This document shows positions 41,816-49,984 of a DNA stretch of 64,000 nucleotides, one piece after another. The notes under the pieces are model-generated. The model worked only from the letters and a program-made list of their open reading frames with translations. It made no database searches and was not told the DNA's origin. The DNA is from Tepidiforma sp. (GTDB taxonomy: Bacteria; Chloroflexota; Dehalococcoidia; Tepidiformales; Tepidiformaceae). Where the stretch lies: positions 682,001-746,000 of the forward strand of contig NZ_BPIG01000002.1 in NCBI RefSeq assembly GCF_026003995.1. Reading direction: 5' to 3'. A program made the position numbers and the translations under genes. Position 1 is the stretch's first letter. The number at the start of each line of letters is the position of its first letter.

Positions 41816-43661
41816 TCAGCCGCACAGCGCCCGCACCTGGTCGGTATGCCAGCGCGCGCCGCGCAGCATCGGCTCGCCCAGCGTCTCCCACGCCGGCCGC
41901 GCATGCGCATGGTACCAGTCCCCCAGCGCTCGGAGGTGAACGTCGGCCATCCGCAGGTGCGCCACCGCCTCCTCCCGCCGCCCGTCGAGCGCCGCGTCCC
42001 ACGCGATGACCCGCTCCGCGAGGTGCATCCCCGCCGCCGCCGTCGGCGCCAGCTCGTCGACCGCTTCCAGCGGCAGGCCCGCGCGAACCGCCACCGGCAG
42101 CGCCTGCGCCGCCGCCGCGAACTCCGCCAGCGCCTCCCGCGCGCGCCCTGCCAGCGCTCGCAGTTCTGCCCGCGGGCTGTCCCCGTAATCGAGCACGTCG
42201 AACCGTGGCCCTGGCTCCAGGTCGCCCCGCTCGAGCAGCAGCCCGCAGGCCGCATCCAGCCGCCGGTACATCGCTGCGAACGCTCCCGCCAGCTCGCCGA
42301 AGCACCCGCGCGTGAACTCCTCCAGCCCGGCCGCCGGGTCGCCGCCGCCGTCCCACGCGCACCGCGCGAACCACCACCCGTGCCAGGCCGGCCCCGTCCA
42401 CGGCCGCGGCGCCACCGCGAGGTCGAACACCGCCCCGACCCCCAGCCGCGCGTAGGCCGCCAGGTCGCCGGGAATGACCTCCAGCAGCGGCGGCGCCATC
42501 CACTTGAACAGGATGCCGTCGCTGTAGTACTCGAACACCCGCACCCGCTCCGGCCCGCCGAACCACGCCGCCAGCCGCTCCAGCCCCGCGAGGTGCTACC
42601 GGTTCCGCCGGCATCCGCCGTCGTCCAGCGCATGCGCGTAGCACCGGTTCCGCGGCGCCCAGAGTGCCGCCACGTTCGCGCGCGGGCGCACCCGCTGCGG
42701 TGCCTCGAGCGTGTCGTGGTAGGCGAGGTGCGCCACCTGCGCCGCCGGGTCCACCCGCTCCAGCGCCTCCGCCACCAGGTTCGTTGCCTCCAGCGCCTGG
42801 TCCGAAGGCGTCATCCCGGCGCAGCCGCCGCACGCGCACCAGCCGCCCGCACGCAGGTCGTCGGCCCACAGGTGGTACACCGCGAACCCCGGGAACCGCG
42901 CGAAGAACCGCCTGGCCCCCTCCTGCAGCGCCGCGCGCCCCCGCGTCCGAGACGCACAGGTTGTGCCGCGGCTGCCGCTCCCCCTCCCGCAGCGGGAACC
43001 ATTCGGGGTGCTGCGCGAACGCTTCCCGCGGCAGCAGCGTCGATAGATGGTGGCCGCCGAATTCGAGCCGCAGCCCGAGCCGCTGCGCCTCCGCCGCAAT
43101 CTCGCCGCCTTCCCGGTCCCACAGCGCGAACAGCCGCCCCGCGCCGTCCCCCTCCTGCGCCTCCCAGCGGCTCGGCGGCGTGTCGTGGAAAAACACCGAC
43201 GTCAGCCCGTTCCGGCTCGCGAACGGCAGCCAGTCGCGCCACGCCTCGTGGAGCCCGTCGCAGCCGAGCACGATGCCCCGCTCCGCGAAGGCCGGCCGCA
43301 CGTCGTACCGGCCCTCGGCGACCTCGCCGGCTGCTTCCCCTGCCAGTTCCAGCCCCGGCCGGGGCGTCAGCAGCCCCGCCTTCCGCCGGAGCCATGCCGC
43401 GCCGTCCATCAGCTCGCGCCGGCCGCGGCCTTCGATGACCAGCCGCCCCGGCGCGGCGTCGACCCGGAACCCGCGGGCCTGCATCGCCGCGTCCTCGCGG
43501 AAGAGCACGCGCCCCTCCGCCTCGCTTTCCGCCCCGCCCTGCAGCCCGGCCGCCAGCTGCCCGGCCCGGAACTCCATCGCCGCCGCCAGCGCGGCCTCAC
43601 CGCCCTCGCCGGCTGCCAACCATCGCCGCAGCGCCCGCGCATCGATGCTCACGCCGGCCAT
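41816..43661 (-). pseudogene. Interrupted DUF4838-like glycoside hydrolase-related gene
   Basis: The gene would encode about 615 residues. Part 1 (43661 to about 42940) reads MAGVSIDARALRRWL, RPAFAERGIVLG, NGLTSVFFHD and HHLSTLLPREAFAQHPEWF. An extra G in a five-G run (42938-42942) shifts the frame; the reading continues as ALQEGARRFFARFPGF, HLWADDLRAGGWCACGGC. An in-frame TAG at 42596-42598 then interrupts it, after which LERLAAWFGGPERVRVFEY, DGILFKWMAPPLLEVIPGD continues to 41816 in the same frame. The HPEWF and GGWC(x)C..C pattern is typical of DUF4838 proteins acting on glycans. The surrounding codon usage is still normal. Confidence 0.7.
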
Positions 43662-43700
43662 TCTCCGGGCTCGCTGCGCCCCGTGCCAGCCGGACCCCGG

Positions 43701-44321
43701 CTACGACGCCTGCGCCGCCCCTTGCCCGGCCAGCCCCTCCACCACCTGCCGCACGAACGCCCGCTGCGCCGGCAGCAGGTCCGTGTACTGCAGCCGGAGC
43801 ACCACGCCGTTCTCATCCTCCTCCGCCCCGACCACCATGCAGAGCAGCTCGCTGCTGAACGGCCCGGCCCACACCCGCACCTGCACCTGCCGTCCCCCCG
43901 GCCGGCTCCCGACTCGCACCGCCATCCCGCCCATCGAAATATCCACCAGCCGCCCGTCCTGCCGCGAATTCCCCAGCACCGACCGCACCTCCGCCCGGTA
44001 GTTCGCCGCGAACCGCGGGTGCGCCCGCCGGTCGACCGGCTGCCACGGCCCCAGCGACCGGAACGCCACCGCCCGCTCGGTATGCCCGATGTACGCCGCC
44101 GGCTGCGAGACCCGCACGCTCCCGTCCAGCGCCACCAGCACGTACGTCCCGTTCGGGTCCCACGCCGGCATCGCGCCCGCGATGCGGACCGCCACCCCCC
44201 CGTCGCGGACCGCGGCCACCTCCCCCGGCCATTGCGCGGGATCTCGCGACCGCAGCACCACCGTCACCGGCGTCCCCGGCACCGGAAAACTCGTCATCCC
44301 ATCCCCGTTATCGGCAACCAT
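43701..44321 (-). CDS. PilZ-domain protein (YcgR-like)
   Basis: A 206-residue protein. The first 90 residues form a beta-rich YcgR-N-like domain (VTVVLRSRDPAQWPGEVAAV). The C-terminal PilZ domain contains RRAHPR (Arg99, Arg103) and DISMGG (Asp127, Ser129, Gly132), the two c-di-GMP-binding signatures. It should alter motility, attachment or exopolysaccharide output when c-di-GMP is bound. ATG 44321 has GGAAGGG upstream; an internal ATG at 44297 is possible. No cyclase gene is adjacent. Confidence 0.88.
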   Translation of the reverse strand: MVADNGDGMTSFPVPGTPVTVVLRSRDPAQWPGEVAAVRDGGVAVRIAGAMPAWDPNGTYVLVALDGSVRVSQPAAYIGHTERAVAFRSLGPWQPVDRRAHPRFAANYRAEVRSVLGNSRQDGRLVDISMGGMAVRVGSRPGGRQVQVRVWAGPFSSELLCMVVGAEEDENGVVLRLQYTDLLPAQRAFVRQVVEGLAGQGAAQAS

Positions 44322-44367
44322 TCATCCCTTCCACACCGCCGTCACACGAACGCGGTACGATCAGCGC

Positions 44368-44931
44368 ATGCATCTCCCCTCGCTCGAGCCGATGACCCCG
44401 GCCGACATCCCCGCGGTCATGGACATCGAGCGCGCCGCCTACACCAGCGGCTGGCCCACCACCGCCTTCGAACGCGAACTCACCGCCAACGCCCTCGCCC
44501 GCTACCTCGTCGCCCGCGAAGGCCCGCCCGGCGCGCCCCCCGTCGCCTTCGGCGGCCTCTGGCTCATGGTCGACCAGGCCCACATCGTCACCATCGCCGT
44601 CCGCCCCGAATGCCAGCGGCGCGGCTTCGGCCGCCTCGTCCTCCACGGCCTGGTCGAACTCGCCGCCGCCGCCGGCATGGACTCCGTCACCCTCGAAGTC
44701 CGCGTTTCGAACGAACCCGCGCGCGCCCTCTACCGCCGCTACGGCTTCTACGACGTCGGCATCCGAAAGCGCTACTACGCAGACAACCATGAAGATGCCA
44801 TCATCATGACCACCGAGCGGCTCGACTCCCCGCCCTACCGCCAGCGCCTCGACCGCCTCCGCGCCGACCTCGAAGCCCGCTTCCCCGCTGGCTTCACCGC
44901 CCGCCATCTCGAAGCCGTCCAGCCCGCCTGA
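44368..44931 (+). CDS. rimI: Ribosomal protein alanine N-acetyltransferase-like GNAT
   Basis: A 187-residue GNAT acetyltransferase. MTPADIPAVMDIERAAYTSGWPTTAFERELTAN, the acetyl-CoA loop VRPECQRRGFGRLVL, and TLEVRVSNEPARALYRRYGFYDVGIRKRYYADNHEDAIIM are RimI hallmarks. It acetylates the N-terminus of ribosomal protein S18 in E. coli; substrate identity here is by homology. An extra 30-residue C-terminal helix is unusual. TACGAT (44356-44361) is 6 nt before the ATG. Confidence 0.88.
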   Translation: MHLPSLEPMTPADIPAVMDIERAAYTSGWPTTAFERELTANALARYLVAREGPPGAPPVAFGGLWLMVDQAHIVTIAVRPECQRRGFGRLVLHGLVELAAAAGMDSVTLEVRVSNEPARALYRRYGFYDVGIRKRYYADNHEDAIIMTTERLDSPPYRQRLDRLRADLEARFPAGFTARHLEAVQPA

Positions 44932-44960
44932 CCGGCCGGGCAAACGAAAGGACTCCCCGC

Positions 44961-45515
44961 GTGAAGACCGTCTACTACACCGCCGTCAGCCTCGACGGCT
45001 TCCTCGCCGATGCGAATGGGTCGCTCGACTGGCTCTTCCAGTTCGGCGACCCCGACCCGCCCGAATGGGCCGCCTTCGAAGCCCGCCTCGGCGCCATCGC
45101 CATGGGCGCCACGACCTACCAGTGGGTCCTCGACAACGACCTCATGCGCCCCGGCGCCGAACCGAAACCCTGGCCCTACCGCCAGCCCACCTGGGTGTTC
45201 ACCCACCGCACCTTCCCCGTCCCGCCCGGCGGCGACATCCGCTTCGTCCAGGGCGACGTCCGCCCGGTCCACGCCGAGATGGCTGCCGCCGCGGCCGGCC
45301 GCGATATCTGGCTCGTCGGCGGCGGCGAACTCGTCGGCCAGTTCTGGGATGCCGGCCTCCTCGACGAACTCATCATCACCATCGCCCCCGTTACCCTCGG
45401 CGCCGGCGCGCCACTCCTCCCGCGCGCGATCACCCGCCCGCCGCTCCGCCTCCGCGGCGTCCGCCAGCTCACCGATGCCTTCGTCGAACTGACCTACGAC
45501 GTCCAGCGCCCCTAA
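44961..45515 (+). CDS. Dihydrofolate reductase/RibD C-terminal family protein
   Basis: A 184-residue protein with the RibD-C fold. TVYYTAVSLDGFLADANGSLDWLFQF, AIAMGATTYQWVL, PTWVFTHRTFPVPP, DIWLVGGGELVGQFWDAGLLDELIITIAPVTLGAGAPLLP are family blocks, with NADPH-binding GGG. Members reduce pterins or riboflavin precursors; the true role is unassigned. GTG start with AGGA upstream, 29 nt after rimI. Its stop overlaps that of the convergent gene. Confidence 0.85.
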   Translation: MKTVYYTAVSLDGFLADANGSLDWLFQFGDPDPPEWAAFEARLGAIAMGATTYQWVLDNDLMRPGAEPKPWPYRQPTWVFTHRTFPVPPGGDIRFVQGDVRPVHAEMAAAAAGRDIWLVGGGELVGQFWDAGLLDELIITIAPVTLGAGAPLLPRAITRPPLRLRGVRQLTDAFVELTYDVQRP

Positions 45516-45856
45516 GACGCGCTGCCCGCCCGCTCCAGCTCCTGCACGAGCTCCTGCAGCACCCGCTCCGCCCGCTCGAGCCGCGCATGGATGCCCCACG
45601 GCCCGTGGATGTTCAGCGTCATGTTCTCCGCCTGCCCGCGAACGCCCGGCAGTCGGCCGCGCTTCCCGGCCGCCTCGTAATACCGCTGCAGCTCCGGCGA
45701 CCCCTCGCCGTAGATGGCCGCGAGGATCTCCACCGTCCGGTCGTCCCAGAGGTCGTAATCGAACGGGTTCGGGCCGCTCCCGCGCAGCCGTCCGATCTTG
45801 TCGATCTGCCGCTGGATCCGCTCTTTCGCCCGTTCGGGGTTGGCCACCTTCGTCAT
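45512..45856 (-). CDS. Conserved-looking small protein, function unknown
   Basis: A 114-residue protein, helix-rich and charged: MTKVANPERAKERIQRQIDKIGRLRGSGPNPFDYDLWDDRTVEILAAIYG and a C-terminal coiled-coil-like helix ARLERAERVLQELVQELERA. No signal peptide and no known motif. ATG 45856 is preferred over the GTG 3 nt earlier because TACACT (45864-45869) would be 7 nt upstream. It converges on the RibD-like gene with a 4-nt overlap. Confidence 0.6.
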   Translation of the reverse strand: MTKVANPERAKERIQRQIDKIGRLRGSGPNPFDYDLWDDRTVEILAAIYGEGSPELQRYYEAAGKRGRLPGVRGQAENMTLNIHGPWGIHARLERAERVLQELVQELERAGSAS

Positions 45857-45896
45857 CACCGCGAGTGTACCCGCTCCCGCGCCACCGGCAAGCCGC

Positions 45897-46373
45897 CTAC
45901 GCCGCCCGCGCCGCTCCCTGCAGCTCGAACGCCAGGTCGCCCAGCCGCACCAGTGCCGCCAGCACCTCCGCCTCCCGCTCCTCTGCCAGCCCCAGCGCGC
46001 CAGCGAACGCCTCCGCCAGCCGCTGCTCCGCCGTCCCGTCGTAGAACGCCCCCGGCCGCATCACCCCGAGGCTCGCGCTGCAGAACACCCGGCCGTGCCC
46101 GTCCCGCCACGCCAGCGCAAGCGCGACCTGGTCCACCCCGAACGGCCGCCGCATCCCCGCCATCTCCTCCCGCGCCCACGCGGCCACCTCCGCCGCCAGC
46201 CCCGCCGCATCCCGCCCCGGCGAAGCGCGCCATGCGCGCTCCGAAACGCCGACCCCGCCCCGGATCAGCTCCTCCACCCGCCGGCGGGTGCCCCACGTTC
46301 GCCATCGCCGCAGCATCACTTCGATCGTCGGCACACCGCGCCCCCGCGCCCCCTCCTGCTCGACGACTGTCAC
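45897..46373 (-). CDS. Uncharacterized protein
   Basis: A 158-residue soluble protein (VEVLIRGGVG-like helices, MRRPFGVDQVALALAWRDGHGRVF, then ALVRLGDLAFELQG). No recognizable motif. It may start at the GTG 46373 or later, for example at an internal ATG, since GGAGGG lies too close to the GTG. It is divergent from the gene at 46422 with only 48 bp between them. Confidence 0.5.
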   Translation of the reverse strand: MTVVEQEGARGRGVPTIEVMLRRWRTWGTRRRVEELIRGGVGVSERAWRASPGRDAAGLAAEVAAWAREEMAGMRRPFGVDQVALALAWRDGHGRVFCSASLGVMRPGAFYDGTAEQRLAEAFAGALGLAEEREAEVLAALVRLGDLAFELQGAARAA

Positions 46374-46407
46374 CCCTCCGTCACTCGCCAGCCCCTCCCG
46401 CTCCCCC

Positions 46408-46413
46408 TACAAT
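46408..46413 (+). promoter_or_regulatory. Leaderless -10 element
   Basis: TACAAT, 8 nt before GTG 46422, without a Shine-Dalgarno. Confidence 0.65.
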
Positions 46414-46421
46414 CACGGGAC

Positions 46422-46871
46422 GTGGACAACGACTTCAGCGTTGACCTCGATGACATCATCGCCGCGCTCCGCAGCCACGATGTCGTCATCGCCCGGTTCG
46501 TAACCGTGCCCCGGCGCCTCCTGTTCGACTTCCGGGCCACCCCCGTCGACCCGCCGCTCGTCCGCGTCGTCGAGCCCCTCCCCTCCATCGAGGCCCGCTA
46601 CCAGCACCTCCGCGACCTCCGCCCGCGCCTCGGCGAACCCCGCAAGCTCATCTCCGTCTTCTGGCCCCGCTTCGCCGCCTCGTTCGGCCGCACCGGCGCG
46701 TGGGATGCCGCCCGCGCCCGCCTCGCCGCTTCCGGCCACCCCGGCGCCATCCGCGACGCCGAAGCCGCCCTCGCCGAGCTCGTCGCCCTCGAACGCGCCT
46801 GCCAGCGCGAAGCCATCCTCGGCGGCCGCGCCTTCCGCACCCTCTGGAGCGCCTCCCCTTCGCCCCGGTGA
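46422..46871 (+). CDS. Uncharacterized protein coupled to a metallopeptidase
   Basis: A 149-residue protein: VDNDFSVDLDDIIAALRSHDVVIARFVTVPRRLLFDFR and a positively charged core (FWPRFAASFGRTGAW), then an Ala/Glu-rich helix. No known domain is recognized. GTG 46422 is selected from TACAAT (46408-46413). The stop overlaps the metallopeptidase start in GTGA, so they are translationally coupled and may act together. Confidence 0.65.
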   Translation: MDNDFSVDLDDIIAALRSHDVVIARFVTVPRRLLFDFRATPVDPPLVRVVEPLPSIEARYQHLRDLRPRLGEPRKLISVFWPRFAASFGRTGAWDAARARLAASGHPGAIRDAEAALAELVALERACQREAILGGRAFRTLWSASPSPR

Positions 46872-47245
46872 GCCGCATCGACCGCAAGACCTTCCGCCGC
46901 CTCGTCCGCGAAGCCGTGGCCAGCCTCCCGCCCGAGCTGCTCGCCCGCGTCCACAACGTCGATATCGTCATCGAATCCCGCCCCACCGCCCGCGACCGCA
47001 AGCTCGCCGGCATCGGCCCCAACGACCTCCTCCTCGGCCTCTACCACGGCATCCCCCTCACCCACCGCGGCGAAAACTACAACCTCGTCGTCCCAGACAA
47101 GATCTCCATCTACCAGGACCACATCGAAGCCATCTGCGACACCGACGACGACATCCGCGAACAGGTCCGCAAGACCGTCCTCCACGAACTCGGCCACTAC
47201 TTCGGCATCGACGACGACCGCCTCCACGAACTCGGCATGGGCTGA
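46868..47245 (+). CDS. Small zinc metallopeptidase (DUF1025/MpuP-like)
   Basis: A 125-residue metallopeptidase. The zinc site HELGHYFGIDD (His106, Glu107, His110, Gly113, Asp116) follows the metzincin-like HExxHxxGxxD pattern. The upstream part (ELLARVHNVDIVIESRPT, LLLGLYHGIPLTHRG, PDKISIYQDHIEAIC) matches the small metallopeptidase family often placed near cell-wall genes. Substrate unknown. Its GTG overlaps the previous stop. The LytR-CpsA-Psr gene follows 65 nt later. Confidence 0.85.
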   Translation: MSRIDRKTFRRLVREAVASLPPELLARVHNVDIVIESRPTARDRKLAGIGPNDLLLGLYHGIPLTHRGENYNLVVPDKISIYQDHIEAICDTDDDIREQVRKTVLHELGHYFGIDDDRLHELGMG

Positions 47246-47310
47246 GCCCCAAAGGCCCCGGTAAAGCCCCGGTTTGACCCTCCCCGCGGACCGCGCGTAG
47301 CTTGAAACCC

Positions 47311-48744
47311 GTGACAGGCCGCGTCGAGCGCTCTCCCTACCAGCCCGCGCGCGCCGTCGCCCGGCCCCCGCGAGCGGCGCGCACCCTCCTCTCCCCCTCC
47401 CAGCGGCTGCTCTTCGTGCTCGCCCTGTTCACCTTCTCCCTCGCTTCTTTCTACTCGAGCCTCGCGCTCCTCGCGCGCGTCACCCCCGCCCTCTTCCCGG
47501 GCCGCTCCCTCACCGACCTCGGCATCATCCGCCCCCTCGCCAGCCTCAACACCCCGCTCGTCGGCATCACCAGCCCCGGCCAGGACAGCGTCCTCCGCAA
47601 ACGCATCAACCTCCTCGTCCTCGGCGTCGACAAGCGCCCCGGCTACCAGTTCGAAGACAACGCCAACAGCGGCTACCTCACCGACACCATCATGGTCGCG
47701 ACCATCGACCCCGTCGCGAAGACGTCCGCCGTCCTCAGCTTCCCGCGCGACCTCTGGATCGACGTCGCCAACCCCCGCGCCCCCGAGAGCCAGCGCCGCA
47801 TCAACCAGTCCTTCGGCGACGGCGTCCGCGCCACCGGCTCCATCAAAGGCGGCATCGAAGAGCTCAAAGCCGACCTCAAGCTCAACTTCGGCATCGAGAT
47901 CGACCACTATGTCATCCTCGATTTCGAAGGCGTCGAACTCCTCGTCGATGCCCTCGGCGGTATCGACGTCGATATCCCGCCCGACCTCGCAGTCGGCCCC
48001 TGGTACTACTCCGACGACGACATCCACGCCGTCTGGGTCGAATTCCCGGCCGGCCCGAACCACCTCGACGGCTACCACGCCGTCGCCTTCGGCCGCCACC
48101 GTGAGTACGACTCCGACCTCAAGCGCGTCAAACGCCAGCAGCTCGTCCTCCAGGCCGCCCTCGCTAAGGCCTTCCAGCTCGACATGCTCCGCGACCCGGC
48201 CGGCCTCTGGAACGCCTACGCCTCCACCGTCAAGACCGACATCTCTTACGCCAAGTTCCCCGGCTACCTCGACCTCCTCCGCTCCACCAACGGCCGCCTC
48301 AAGACCTACTCCCTCGGCGATCCCGTCAACGATGTGCCCACCGTCACCGGCTTCACCACCGCCGGCGGTGCCGCCGTGCTCGCCTGGAACCCGGACAACG
48401 TCCAGTACTGGCTCAACCAGGTCTTCACCAAGGCCGCCTACAGCGAAAGCAACGTCGAAATCCAGAACGGCTACGGCCCGGAAGGCGCCGCCCGCGCCGC
48501 CGCCCTCGGCCGCTACCTCGCCTACGTCAAAGGCCTCCCCACCGTCTACTACGGCCCCGATGCGCCCCAGCAGCCCCGCACCACCATCACGCTTTACCAC
48601 CTCGACCGGCGCGTCCTCGCCGAGGACATCGCGAAGTGGCTCGGGATCCCCCCGTCCGAGATCGTCGTCGTGCCCTCCACCGACACCGCCCTGCCCGACG
48701 TCGTCATCACGATCGGCCGCGACTTCAAAGTCCCCGGCACCTGA
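47311..48744 (+). CDS. LytR-CpsA-Psr (LCP) family protein
   Basis: A 477-residue membrane-anchored enzyme. A transmembrane helix (LLFVLALFTFSLASFYSSLALL) precedes the LCP catalytic domain. Signatures include INLLVLGVDKRPG, LTDTIMVATIDPVAKTSAVLSFPRDLWID, INQSFGDG and HLDGYHAVAFGRHREYDSDLKRVKRQQ. The LytR_C domain lies at the C-terminus (GYGPEGAARAAALGRYLAYVKGLPTVYYG). LCP enzymes attach polyprenyl-linked polymers to peptidoglycan or proteins. GTG 47311 is chosen because TAGCTT is 7 nt upstream. It converges with the acyl-CoA dehydrogenase. Confidence 0.9.
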   Translation: MTGRVERSPYQPARAVARPPRAARTLLSPSQRLLFVLALFTFSLASFYSSLALLARVTPALFPGRSLTDLGIIRPLASLNTPLVGITSPGQDSVLRKRINLLVLGVDKRPGYQFEDNANSGYLTDTIMVATIDPVAKTSAVLSFPRDLWIDVANPRAPESQRRINQSFGDGVRATGSIKGGIEELKADLKLNFGIEIDHYVILDFEGVELLVDALGGIDVDIPPDLAVGPWYYSDDDIHAVWVEFPAGPNHLDGYHAVAFGRHREYDSDLKRVKRQQLVLQAALAKAFQLDMLRDPAGLWNAYASTVKTDISYAKFPGYLDLLRSTNGRLKTYSLGDPVNDVPTVTGFTTAGGAAVLAWNPDNVQYWLNQVFTKAAYSESNVEIQNGYGPEGAARAAALGRYLAYVKGLPTVYYGPDAPQQPRTTITLYHLDRRVLAEDIAKWLGIPPSEIVVVPSTDTALPDVVITIGRDFKVPGT

Positions 48745-48763
48745 CGGCGCCGCGCCGGGCCGG

Positions 48764-49948
48764 CTACTCCGCCGCCTTCGGCGCCTCGAACCCGCCGTCG
48801 AGCGCTCGCCGCGCGAGCTGCTCCAGCGCCCGGTCCTCCAGCGGCGGATTGTGGAGCGGCGCCCGCACGTCCCGGAAGTACCGCTCCAGCGGCCGCGCCC
48901 GCTGCAGGCTCACCCCGCCGACCACCCGCATCGCCAGCTCCGCCGCCTCGATGCATGCGTTCAGCGTCTCCACCTTCGCCGCCGCCACCCGGTCGATCGC
49001 CGGCATCCCTTCGACCGGCTGCTCCGCCCACGCCCGCGCCGCGTCCCACATCAGCGCCCGGCTCCGCTGCAGCAGCAGGTCCATCCGCGCCACCCGCATC
49101 CGGACGCCCGGCATCTCGCGGATCGGCCGCTGGCTGTTCGGCGTCCGCTCCCGCGCGAACGCCACCGCGTAGTCCCGCGCCGCCGTCGCCACCCCGATCG
49201 TCACCGCGCACAGCCCGAGCCCGAACCACGCCATCCCCGCGCCCGCCCGCGGGTCCGGCGAACCCGCCTCCCGCGCGTTCAGCAGCCGGTCAGCCGGCAG
49301 CCGCACGCGCTCCAGCACCACGTCGTGGCTCCCCGTCGCCCGCATCCCCAGCGCATCCCACGTCTCCACCACCCGCAGGCCCGGCTCGCCGCGCATCACG
49401 AGGAAGTTGCCCACCCGGGGCGGCCCGCCGCCGTCCTCCTCGATGCGCGCCAGCACGATGAAGTGGTGCAGCACCGGCGCCAGCGTGGTGAACGTCTTCC
49501 GCCCTTCCAGCACCCAGCCGTCGCCCTCCCGGCGGGCCGTCGTATCCGGCAGCCCGCCGCCCGAGGGGCTCCCCAGCCCCTCCTCGGTCGCCACCGTATT
49601 CACCAGCTCGCCCCGCTCCACGGCGCCCCGGCAAAACCGCTCGAACCACCGCGCCGGGTAGCTCGGCGCCTCGCGCTCCTGCCCGAACGTCTTCAGGTGC
49701 ATCATGAACGCCAGCGCCGTCGACCCGTCGCCCCGGGCCAGCGCTTCCAGCACCCCGAGGTACGTCGCCAGCGATGCCTCCGCCCCGCCGAACTCCCGCG
49801 GCACCGTCAGCCCGTAAAACCCGGCTTCCCGCAGCTCCGCGAAGTTCTCGAACGGGAACGAACCCTCGCGGTCGTGCGCCGCCGCCCGCCCGGCGAACCG
49901 CGCCGCCAGCTCACGCGCCCGCCCGACCCACTCCCGGTCCGGTTCCAT
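48764..49948 (-). CDS. Acyl-CoA dehydrogenase
   Basis: A 394-residue FAD-dependent flavoprotein. FENFAELREAGFYGLTVPREFGG, VATEEGLGSPSGG, EGRKTFTTLAPVLHHFIVLA and ETWDALGMRATGSHDVVLERV are the classic middle-domain features. AMRVVGGVSLQRARPLERYFRDVRAP lies in the C-terminal domain. It might be a desulfurization (DszC)-type monooxygenase relative rather than a fatty acid enzyme, since the catalytic Glu cannot be placed with confidence. TAGACT (49955-49960) is 6 nt before the ATG. Confidence 0.9.
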   Translation of the reverse strand: MEPDREWVGRARELAARFAGRAAAHDREGSFPFENFAELREAGFYGLTVPREFGGAEASLATYLGVLEALARGDGSTALAFMMHLKTFGQEREAPSYPARWFERFCRGAVERGELVNTVATEEGLGSPSGGGLPDTTARREGDGWVLEGRKTFTTLAPVLHHFIVLARIEEDGGGPPRVGNFLVMRGEPGLRVVETWDALGMRATGSHDVVLERVRLPADRLLNAREAGSPDPRAGAGMAWFGLGLCAVTIGVATAARDYAVAFARERTPNSQRPIREMPGVRMRVARMDLLLQRSRALMWDAARAWAEQPVEGMPAIDRVAAAKVETLNACIEAAELAMRVVGGVSLQRARPLERYFRDVRAPLHNPPLEDRALEQLARRALDGGFEAPKAAE

Positions 49949-49954
49949 GCCGCG

Positions 49955-49960
49955 AGTCTA
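49955..49960 (-). promoter_or_regulatory. Leaderless -10 of acyl-CoA dehydrogenase gene
   Basis: TAGACT on the minus strand, 6 nt before the ATG at 49948, without a Shine-Dalgarno. Confidence 0.6.
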
Positions 49961-49984
49961 CCCGTCGCGCGCCGCCCGCGCCGG

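Noticed and set aside
42596-42598. TAG read as pyrrolysine or another recoded amino acid
   Set aside because: No supporting recoding genes in the window and a separate frameshift in the same gene make ordinary damage or error more likely.
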